Made by a program: the position numbers and the translations under genes. From contig BSYQ01000003.1 of NCBI GenBank assembly GCA_030272585.1, positions 5,890,001-5,954,000 of the forward strand: DNA of 64,000 bases, given 5' to 3'. The DNA comes from Bryopsis sp. KO-2023. Lineage: Eukaryota; Chlorophyta; Ulvophyceae; Bryopsidales; Bryopsidaceae. Each line of letters starts with the position of its first letter. The stretch's first letter is position 1. The notes under the pieces were generated by a model that was not told the origin of the DNA, searched no databases, and worked only from the letters and a program-made list of their open reading frames with translations. Positions 21,043 to 31,200 of this stretch are shown piece after piece.

Positions 21043-22959
21043 CTGTTGTACCACTCGGGAATTACAGCATCCCGGAGTAGGTGCTGGCCCTGTGGCTTCG
21101 GACCATGTCTCCGGTGCTGATGTGGATTCTCTCTATCTATCCCTCATCGGTGGAATCCGGCTGACCATGCGTTACAGGTGGAATTGAACGAGTTTTTCGC
21201 TTCCGTCAGTTTTTTCACTTCTCCCCTAGATGCACCTGGTCACAGTCACCGCTGTTTGAAAGGCACTTTTGCCACTTTCAAAACTTTACATTTTTTTTTT
21301 CCGATTTCCTACAGCTCATAGAAAGAAGAAGAGGTAGTGCTTTGAGCGCTAGACAACCGATAGGTTTATTATGAGTATATTTTTCTGTATCCACACCTTG
21401 GCTTCTTTACTTCGTTCTCCTCGGCACCCAAACTGCCTTCGACCTGGCCTGTTTTGTCAGATTCTTCCTACAGCTGGCATCGAAGGTCCACCTACTACAA
21501 ATGCACAGCAATTTCCCCATTAGTTTAACAAACTTAAATCAAATCTTTGCCATTCCTACTCTGCTTTCTCTTTTTACTTTCTTTTTGAAAAAAAGCACAC
21601 TGAAGTCATGTCCTTTCCCTGGAAGAGTTTTTTCAATTCTTTTTCTCAGAAACACCCTGATTGATAATATCATACTTCTGTGCAGCAAGTGGGTTTCAAA
21701 AATTGATGTGCAGATACCTCACAACACCAGGGAGGCTAAACATAGCATCTTGATGCCTGCAGGCCATTAATTGGAAGTCAGACCTCCAGGGGGGAAGCCG
21801 ATCTCTGGCAGACATCCGGCTAATCCTACCTCTGTCTTGTACCCGGCTGCGAAGGGGATCGATAACGCAAACTCCAGCAGGAGCCAATTATTGTCGTGGC
21901 CGTCACGTATCTCCCTATGCTGCTGGCCCAAAGGCCACAGAGCTATGATGCGACGAATCTACACACAAAAATCCCCTGAGAATTAGGAACTGACCCCAGC
22001 AGCTGAAGAAATACTGGGAGGGACATTGCTGTTGGCTTCAAGAAAAATGCCAGTTTCAGACATGCGACCTGAAGATGTGAACGACAAACCAGCGATGGGG
22101 GTTGGAAATTATGGGCAGCAAGATTTGCAACACGTTGGAATACCTGGACATAGCCGACATACATAAACAGGGAATTGAGCAGCATTCTTCCCACCAAGTG
22201 CAAAGGATTTTCTGTGACCAAGAACGTTATCATCCTTGTACAGACTGACTGATGATGGAGTTGACAATTTCACTCACGTAGTTGACTTGGGATGTCCGGA
22301 CAGGCGAGGGTCACAATCCAGCATACATGTGGGAAATCACTCGAACGCATGGTTCTGAAGTTTCGTGAACTGCATCCAGACCCTGCCACATCCTCATAGG
22401 GAATTACTATTCTGACGCCCCTTCCCCCCCCCCCAAAAAAAAAAAAAGAAGGGATAGAGAAAGAGCAGCCCTGCCAACTGGTACCTTCACAACAGAATCT
22501 TCGCACTTGTAGATGCACACCGTTTGTCGGGGGTTGGCGTTCTTGAGGACGACTTCCTGTTGCCTTTATGATTTTCCACGGTCCATTTCCTATCCATTAC
22601 CAACCCCGTTTTTCCAGCCTACAGTCCATCGTAATTTCACAAGCACCAGACCTGACCTTGAAAGAAAAAATCCAAAAACCTCACCCCACAAAAAAACCCA
22701 ACCAGCAGCCCTGTTTCTTGCCTATTCAGAGGGGAGTTCGAGAACAGAACTGGTGTACTGAAAAAAAAAACATATAACAAAATTAAACAATAGATCACTC
22801 CCACCAGCCACCTCCCACCCAACACCGGTTCCAGGTTGCGACCTCTGTGGTGGTTCGCATGGTGTTCTGTGAGGTGGGCAAGCCGGAGGACATACGCACC
22901 AGAGGTTGTGAACCATCTCCTTTGGTTCCAGCGGGACCAACTTTTTTCGGCAGCAGATC
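21043..22959. other. Intergenic, no gene supported
   Basis: Low coding potential throughout. A C10/A13 double homopolymer sits near 22425-22447. No splice-consistent exon chain was recognised on either strand. Confidence 0.4.
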
Positions 22960-23141
22960 TTGGAGCCAAAACGTTCGTTCACCTACGAAACCACCATTGG
23001 CGCGAGGGGCCCCCAAATCATAAGCCGTCCGAGAACAACCCTTCCAACGCTCAGGCTCAAACCAGAAAGAAGCGTCGATGGTCCACGGAAGCTCACAGCT
23101 TTTTCCCTTGAGGCGACCGCAAAAGCACGCCGGCAAAGAAC

Positions 23142-23233
23142 GACATCGTCGAATCGACATTGTAAGATCAAGGTCAATATTTCACTTAAACGAAAGATTA
23201 AAATTGTTCTTACAATGTCGATTCGACGATGTC
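23142..23233. repeat. Perfect 26-bp inverted repeat with 40-bp spacer
   Basis: The arm 23142-23167 (GACATCGTCGAATCGACATT...) is repeated exactly in reverse complement at 23208-23233. Each arm contains an ATG reading outward as MSIRRC. Confidence 0.85.
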
Positions 23234-23344
23234 ACTCCGTTTACCTAATTCTGGAGACACTAAGTTTTCACATGGTTGAGTGGTTCATTTGCAACGATGT
23301 CGTTTACAGCGACGACAGACCACTCTGCAACGTTAATTACAAAT

Positions 23345-23717
23345 CCCCCAGCTCAGTTGCCCCCCAAAACAGCCAGAAAAAAAACAACAAGACAAATCAA
23401 AGTCCACACCCATCATCCCCAAACTCAGTTGCCCCCCAAAACAGCCAGAAAAAAACAACAAGACAAATCAAAGTCCACACCCATCATCCCCAAACTCAGT
23501 TGCCCCCCAAAACAGACAGAAAAAAACAACAAGACAAATCAAAGTCCACACCCATCATCCCCAAGCTCAGTTGCCCCCCAAAACAGCCAGAAAAAAACAA
23601 CAAGACAAATCAAAGTCCACACCCATCATCCCCAAACTCAGTTGCCCCCCAAAACAGCCAGAAAAAAAACAACAAGACAAATCAAAGTCCACACCCATCA
23701 TCCCCAAACTCAGTTGC
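23345..23717. repeat. 71-bp tandem repeat, about five units
   Basis: Units contain CTCAGTTGCCCCCCAAAACA, GCCAGAAAAAAACAACAAGA and CAAATCAAAGTCCACACCCA. One-base changes in the poly-A run shift the frame between units. The 3' end of the minus-strand gene at 23567-26087 runs into this array. Confidence 0.85.
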
Positions 23718-26087
23718 CTTCTACTTTTTTTTGGTTTTCTTGGATTTCTTTCTCCCCCCGACTCCGCCGTTGTCATTCCCTCCTCCGCCGTTGCACCGGA
23801 AGGTGCCGACGTTGTGTCTTCTTCAGCCTCCCCCCCCTTCCTTTTCCTTCCCTTCCTCTTCTTCCTCCGCCTCTCAGCTGAGTCCCTGGTGGAAGCGCTT
23901 CTGGTGGGCGTCTCAGAAGGCACCCCCCCCTCCTCTGCCGTTGCACCTGGGGCCGTCGCCGTTGTGAGTGCTTCGCCCACCGCTGGAGGCAGCACCTCCG
24001 ACCCCCTCTGGCCCTCCGCCGGCGTGTCGCTCACCTCCACGAGGTCGCGCTCCGTGTCGAACCCTTCGTCGACATTCTTCCAGGAAGAATCTGCAACACA
24101 ACGTTATACAAGATCAGCACAAGGTACACAAAACAAAAAACAACACGACTGCAACGAAATCCAAGACAGCTGCAAGGTTACCTCGCTGTGCCGCGAGTCG
24201 GGTGGAACGGCGGGCGGAGAAGGGGGTCCTCAGTGCGTCGGGGACGCGCACACCACGGGGGAGGTTCTTGGACTTCTTCGGGCTCTTCCCACGACGGGCC
24301 AAGTGGAGACCACGGCGGGGTGTGGTGGGCGACTTCTGCTTCCCGACGTCTCGGTCGTCATCGCGGTCGTCACCGGCGTCAGCGACGGGGGGGGAGTCGG
24401 AAGACTCCGAGCCGACGTCCGGGGGGGTCTCGGCGCCCTCGTCGTCGAGCTTCGTGGATGTGGTGACGTAGACGTCGCCATGCTCCGCGAAGCGCGCCTC
24501 TTGGAGGCGAACCGTCGTCACCCACTCGGCGTCCTCCGTGAAAAGTTCACGGTTGTCGTTGAGTGGGTGACGAATGTTCGACTCCACGAAGTTCCCCGTG
24601 TGGGCCTTGGTGAAGCGTACCCGGCTCTCGTCAGCGATTCTAAACACAACAATAACATGGTTAGAAAAATCAACATGGTTGAACCAGAGAAACACAACGA
24701 CACTCAACAACTTAACATGGTTAAAACAGAGAAACACAACGACACTCAACAACTTAACATGGTTAAAACAGAGAAACACAACGACACTCAACAACTTAAC
24801 ATGGTTAAACCAGAGAAACACAACGACACCCAACGAAATACCAACGCAAACACCATACCTCTTTGAAACATAACCTCGTATCACCTTCAGTGATAGCTTG
24901 AAGGTTTGAGCTCCGTCGACAATTGCCCCCCTGTTGCTCCTCTGGAGCATGAGTCTCTTCTCCACGAGACTCATAAACTCCCGCATTCGCTTCGCGCCGT
25001 CCGCGTTCGTGACATCGACCCCTCCCACCTGCACAGCGAACACGGTTGTTTTTGCATGGTTATACAAACAAACTGCAACGAACATGATTAACTTTGCATG
25101 GTTCTTTACTCTGACAACAACGATAAGTGCTTTCTTTGCATGGTTACCTCGTTTTCATCCAAGTTCGGCGTCAAAGTCGCGGGTATGTGACGGGCGAGCC
25201 GCAGTTTACAGCCTCCGTATGGGTCCCCCGCGCCCGCCACATACCCGGCCAGGTTCCCGCACTGGATGTGGGCGCGTCGGTGGTCGTGGTAGGATTGGTC
25301 CTTGCACCTCGGCCACCACTGGCGGATGGACTGCACACACATTTGCACGGTTTTTAGCAAATACAACATGGCTATACAGGGACAGAACATGGTTCAGCAA
25401 CAGCAACAACAAAACAACCAGAAAAACATAGAGAAACAAAGAAAACTCTGTTGTTTTCTTTGGCTTCAGAAATAGAAAGAAACCCTGAAGCTTAGCCAAC
25501 CCCCCTCCCCCCCTTTTTTTTTCCGCCGACCGTGCACCCACCTTTGTTAACCATTCGAAACCCTCCGATGTGAACGTCGCGTACGTTCCCCTTCCCTGCC
25601 CCCTCCTCCGCACCGTGCAAAAGGCTGCATCCCGCCAGCCCACAGCGCCCTTCAACGTTGTGGGGTGCACCCCCTTTTCAGGAGGGTCCGGCGACGCGTT
25701 CGAGCGAGACGGCGACCCCCCCCCCTCTTTCCTCCCTTCGGATCCTCCCCCCCCCTCCTCCCAAGGCACAACGATTACCGCCGCCTTCCCAAGCACCAGC
25801 AGATCCTCCACCCCCTCCAGGAACCTGTCCAGCGGCTGCTCGTCGTCTGGGAGAGGGAGGGTGAGTGGAAGCAGGCCCGTCGTCAACACCGCGACGGTGG
25901 TGACCGCCCCGAGGAAGGCGGTGGTGACCGCCGCCAGCGCCACGTTGGAGATCCGGCCCCAACCCTGGAGCTTCTTAACGACCTCGCGGTCACTCTCCCG
26001 CGGATCTCCAAGCATGAAGCCGGCGGCGGCCTCGCCCTCCTCGGGGCCCTTCGGTCTCAAAACAAACGCGTGGGTGGCAGTCGGCAT
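23567..26087 (-). CDS. Unidentified 626-aa protein, divergent partner of the TNP2-like transposase
   Basis: Five minus-strand exons (26087-25542, 25330-25148, 25028-24859, 24639-24182, 24090-23567) have GT-AG borders and join in phase to 626 aa. Exon 1 encodes an Ala/Val-rich hydrophobic stretch (ALAAVTTAFLGAVTTVAVL), then a Gly/Ser/Pro-rich part. Exon 2 has a Cys/His/Trp-rich piece (SIRQWWPRCKDQSYHDH, CGNLAGYVAGAGDPYGGC). Exons 4-5 are acidic and then strongly basic (RRRKKRKGRKRKGG). The last ~45 residues come from the 71-bp tandem repeat. I do not recognise a family. It starts 191 bases from, and opposite to, the transposase gene, so it is plausibly the second gene of the same transposon, as TNPA is for En/Spm; this is inference. 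Confidence 0.55.
24654..24838. repeat. 42-bp tandem repeat in an intron
   Basis: About four units of TTAACATGGTTAAAACAGAG followed by AAACACAACGACACTCAACAAC. It lies wholly inside the intron 24640-24858 of the minus-strand gene. Confidence 0.85.
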
Positions 26088-26150
26088 ATTGGAAAACGTG
26101 AAGTGCGCTCGTGGCGGCCGGCCGGTTTTTACTGACGTTCGCGCGCACCG

Positions 26151-26174
26151 TGACGTCCACCGATGTGGACGTCA
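26151..26174. promoter_or_regulatory. Perfect palindrome TGACGTCCAC-CGAT-GTGGACGTCA in a divergent promoter
   Basis: The 191-bp gap between the two divergent start codons (26087 and 26279) holds this exact 10-bp inverted repeat with a 4-bp spacer. Further ACGT-core elements lie near 26132 (TGACGTT) and 26192 (TACGTCATGAC). ACGT cores are bZIP-type sites, and the symmetric arrangement suits shared control of both genes. Confidence 0.6.
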
Positions 26175-26506
26175 AGGTTCACGTTGCAGTTACGTCATGA
26201 CATCCACAACGCAGGTTTCACTCATGCAGCAGCCGAATTTCCTTTCGCGATTTCGACGGAACCGTGTAATCCGCCGCCATGCGCTTACGGAGTGGGTATA
26301 AAACTCTATTAAAAAAAACGGGGGGAAATAGGTGCCCTTGCTGTAGGGAGCTTATTAGGTCTAGGAATCATTGGGTGGGACACAAGAGGAGGTGCCCCAG
26401 GCTGGAGGAGCTTTTGGTGGAGGTGAAGGCATGGGAAGGTGGGTTTTTTTTAAGTGTGCAACCAGAAAATCCTTTTTAATTAACTTATAAGTTACCTTAA
26501 TAATAA

Positions 26507-26683
26507 AACTGAAACCTCAACACAATTTGAATCCCTTGTATCTCATCACTGGAGCATCGGATGTCTTTGAAATTTTGACAAGTAATGTGTTTTAACACAT
26601 TTGTCACACCATCAAAATTTGAAAGACATCTGATGCTCTAGTGATGAGATACAAGGGATTCAAATTGTGTTGAGGTTTCAGTT
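26507..26683. repeat. 177-bp foldback element in intron 1 of the transposase gene
   Basis: The arms 26507-26578 and 26612-26683 are inverted copies, 72 bp each, with about three mismatches. The centre also folds (ATGTGTTTTAACACAT). The outer ends AACTGAAACC/GGTTTCAGTT suggest a small MITE, but no clear target duplication is seen. Confidence 0.85.
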
Positions 26684-27992
26684 ATAGAATATTACAACTA
26701 TAAGCTGTGACAACGTATATACCCTAGGTTTGCACCACTTTTTAGCATGTTTTACATGGCTGACAGACGAGAACGAGGCATCACGCGAAGAAAGGCGTTT
26801 GGCACCACCCCTTCAACAACCACGCGATGGAGCTGATGTGGGTGCGAGCAGCATCCCCAACGATGATGTCCAAGATGCCAGCGGTTTCAGGGACGAGAAC
26901 AACGATGGTCTGGACGCGAACAACGATGGCCTGGACATTCACAATGACGGTGGTGGAGAGGTTTACAACGATGTTCTTGACATTCACAACGGCGATGGTG
27001 GGGATGACAACGATGGCGACCTCCGAGGCGATGGGGGACTCCCTGCCGTTGATGGAAGCGAGTCAGATGGATCCCCTGGGATGGACACGGAGGAAGAAAC
27101 CGAAGTCGAGGAAGATGATGAAGAAGAAAATAGCTCTGAAACCACGATCAACAACGATGATAGCTCTGTCCACAACGAGGACACTGACTCTGGCAGCGTT
27201 CAGAATGATGGCCCCGACTTCTTTGGAGACGTTCACCACAACGAGGAACTAAAAACGCCGTTGTACCCGGGATGCTTGTTCACCTTGCTTCATGTGATTA
27301 TGCTCCTTCTACAACAAAAGGCCGACCACGGCACAACGAGGGAGGCCTTTGAGGCCAATTTGAAACTGATCAGTGCAATTCTGCCCTCCAACCATGTTCT
27401 TCCCACATCACTGCTTCGAATCAAGAGGCTGTTGGGGGTCCCATGTCTTGAAGATGTCACATATTTCTCTTGCGAAAGAGGATGCAAGTTTTATCACGTG
27501 AAAGACCGGTGGGTGTGTATTGTCGTTGTTGTAACAGTATCCACCATTGTCGCATATATGCTCTGCGTTGTGATATATATCACAACGTTCACACAACATA
27601 ACACAAGGTCGAGTGATACCAAAGCATGGTTCGTTTTCTTTTCCAACAGTCGGTTTCTGCGGCCATCGCTGGACCTTCTTTGCGAGCATTGCAAAAAGCC
27701 TATATTCACGGTGCAAAAAGGGGTTTCAACCGCGCTGGAACCTTGCTTGAAAATCTTCTACTTTGGAGTCAAGAGCCTCCTCCGTGTGATGACCGGGAGC
27801 CTTTCCTTTTGCCAATCACGGCACAGAGGGGCAAACGATGGAATTCGAACGACTCCGATGTTCAAACGGCTGGCGGCTCTCGTTGGAGACTCGCTTCGAA
27901 AGACCGGTCTCTACCACTTAGGAGGGGACTATTTCGGTTGCACAACGGGAAGGCGTGGGAATTATTCACTCGGGACATTCTTTCTACGTTGT

Positions 27993-28204
27993 TGTAGTCG
28001 GGTTACTGATTATCGGGCTAGTTAGAGCCACGTGATTGACTTTCTCGGTGTCCGACATAGAGTTAGGATAAAGGGCACTATTGGGATTGTATCGAGGACC
28101 ATATTTTGACCTGTGTAAGACATTGACGCTCGATAGAGCTTGTGACCCCGACCACCTCTCTCTCTCACGACCACTCCCTCTCATCAACAACGTGACCCTC
28201 TACA
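27993..28204 (+). repeat. 5' LTR of gypsy copy B
   Basis: 212 bp, matching its own 3' LTR at 34325-34536. It differs from the copy A LTRs at several bases, for example GATTGAC for GATTCAC, one fewer G in ATTGGG, and CTCTCTCTCTC for CTCCTCCCACAC. Confidence 0.95.
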
Positions 28205-28299
28205 ATGGTTTCGGAGCTTTAACCTCTCAACGAGGAACGATCGGATAAGGAACGAGGAATCACAGAGAGACGTCACGCTCAACTTTCCAAACTGGGACC

Positions 28300-31200
28300 A
28301 TGGCTAACAGAAACCTCGGACATAAAGTGAAACGATACGAGGAAGAGAAGTTCGATCGAAACAGACGCAACGACCGCCAGAAATCGTCGAACGGCGATGG
28401 TCGGTGCAGAGGTTTGAAACACCGTGTTGGGACGGTTGAAAAGAACATGAACGAACTCCTTAAAGGACAGAAAACGTTGCTGGAACAGTTGAGCGAGATC
28501 GTGAAAGAGTCGCGACGTCTGACAGATGCTGCGAAAAGTGTGAAACGCAGAGATCAACAAACGACGGTGGGACGAGCTTCTCGTAGGGCTGGCAGACGCC
28601 AGGCGAGGAAGTTACACCAGTCGGAACCGTCAGAAAACAAAAGCGCGAGCTCTGGAACGGAGAGTGACGATGGTGTGACGGACGTCACAGGCGTCAGGTC
28701 AAGGAAAATGCATGTCGAGCATGCAGAGGACGATGCGGCGTCCACGAATGCGGGTGCGCTCGATGATCGACCTGAGGGGCAGATTAAGGCGAAGGCGAGT
28801 CCATGCGCCATGATGCCTCAGGAACGGGTTGGCGTGCATCAGGCCCGTGATCATCAGTCGGAATCAGGGGTGATTTCGAGAAATCCAGGGAGGGATTTCA
28901 AAGGAAGCGATGACGATGATGAAGCGTCGCAGAGCGCAGGAGCATCGTGTGACGGAAAGGAGCCGACAGCGGTGGATCTAAGGGTGACCGGAGTGGGATC
29001 CAAGACATCGCTGCTGAAATTACACGGCTCGCTGGGCCATGCAGCAGTACGAGTTCTGGTCGATAGCGGAGCGTCGACAGAATTCATTTCAGAACGGTTG
29101 GTAAAACGGTTGGGATTAAACATCGATGCATTCAAAAAGCATCGACCTGTGACATTAGCGGATGATTCGGTCGCGAATGTCGTCGGATCATGCACAACGA
29201 CGATTCGATTTGGACCTTACAGAGTTCGAAGGAGATTTTTAGTCCTGGCTGAATTGATACATGATGTTATCTTTGGGAAAAGTTGGTTATCAGAGGTGAA
29301 CCCTAAAATCGACTGGGTATCACACAAGCTAAAGATCTGTCGTCCTGGAAAGAAGGATTTGGAATTACAGGGGTACTACGGCGATGATACTGGAGGTGGC
29401 AACAGTGCGCGGAATTTGAATCTGATTTCGGCGAAACAAATGTCGAAGATCATGCGCAGAGGTCGCGATGAGGTGTTTTCGCTGTGGATTCATGATGTCG
29501 GAGATGATGATGATTCGGAGGATTTCATGGAGTGGAGAAATTCGGAGGAATGTGGAGGCATAAGAACTGGAGGAGAATTGAGAATGGCTGAACTGCTGAA
29601 TGAGAAGTCGATTGCTGAAAGACAAGACAAGTCGAAAGGAACTGCAACTCACAAAAAGGAAGCTACAGAACTGGAAACAGAACTGAACACAGAAATCGGG
29701 AAATCGAAGGGAACTGAGAAAGTGAATCAGAGGAAGGAATCGAACACAGACCACATTGGATCAACAAATAAACTGGGGGAAAGAATTGGTGGACCAAGTG
29801 GAACTCAAGCCAATTCTGTCACGAACATTGAGACTCCTAACCAGGCTAAGGCAAATCGAATAAAGGAGAATCCAATGGGAGTGCCCACACATGGAAGTGT
29901 GGAAGTGGATTCCAAACTGGAAGGGATGATTGACAAACTGCCCAAGGAACTGGAGAAACTCAAGGCAGTGCTTCGTCGTCATGCAGATCGGTTCCCGAAC
30001 GATTTACCGACGAAGCTTCCACCTCACAGAAAATTCGACTTCGAAATAAACGAACAGGAAGGAGCGCAACCGGTCTCAAGACCGATCTACCGGTTAAGCC
30101 CGGCTGAACTCAAAGAACTTCGGAAACAGCTCGACTACCTTCTCCAGCACGGAATGATAAGGCCTTCACACAGTCCATACGGAGCTCCCGTCCTGTTCGC
30201 ACCAAAAGCAGATGGGACTCTCCGTTTTTGCATCGACTACAGGATGCTTAACAAACAAACACTCCGCTCGAAATATTCGCTCCCGAGAATGGACGAAATG
30301 GTCGACCAGGTGGAAGGAGCGAAGTGGTTCACAAAAATCGACTTAAGGAGCGGTTACTGGCAGGTCCGCATCAAAAACGAGCATATCCACAAGTCGGCGT
30401 TCCGAACGCGCTACGGCCACTTTGAATGGCTAGTGATGCCGTTCGGGTTCGCTGACGCGCCGGCCTATTTCATGCGGCTGATGAACGACACCCTCCGCCC
30501 CTACCTCGACAAATTCGTTCTAGTGTTTCTGGACGACGTGCTGATTTTCAGTAAGGATGCCGACTCGCACGCCGACCACGTGCGTTTGGTGCTGGAAAAG
30601 CTGGAGGAGCAAGGACTGTATGCGAAGTGCAGTAAGTGTGAGTTTGGAAAAAGCGGCGTCGAGTTTCTGGGAACGTGGCTGGAACGGGATGGAACTTACC
30701 CCACGGCGGAAAAAGTTAAGTCGATCAAGGAATGGCCGACGCCGAAATCTGTACACGACGTTCGCAGTTTTTTAGGACTGTGTTCGTTTTACCGAAGGTT
30801 CGTCAGGAACTTTTCGGTGCTCGCTGCCCCTTTGACGAATCTGACGAAAAAACACAATAGTTGGAATTGGGGACGGCTAGAGCGGCAGGCTTTCGAGTCT
30901 CTAAAAACGGCTATGACAACGACGCCAGTGCTGAAGCACTTCGACGACGAACTTCCTGTGGTGGTGGCGACCGATGCCTCGCAAGCGGGGATCGGCGGTG
31001 TGTTGATGCAGCGGACAGAAAAAGGGCTACACCCCATTTGTTTTGAGTCACACAAGTTTACGGAGGCCGAACAGAACTATCCTGTTCACGAGCAGGAGCT
31101 CCTAGCGATTGTGCACTGCCTTAAGAAATGGCGCACATATCTGGAGGGGCGGCACTTCGTGTTGAGAACAGATAATGCGAGTTTGGTTTGGCTCGACACT

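Noticed and set aside
23345..23717. CRISPR array
   Set aside because: The 71-bp units are head-to-tail without unique spacers, and the genome is eukaryotic.
23571..24866. 431-codon plus-strand frame
   Set aside because: Antisense of the spliced minus-strand gene, whose exons join exactly in phase; the plus frame crosses repeats and introns.
25570..26301. 243-codon plus-strand frame
   Set aside because: Antisense shadow of exon 1 of the minus-strand partner gene.
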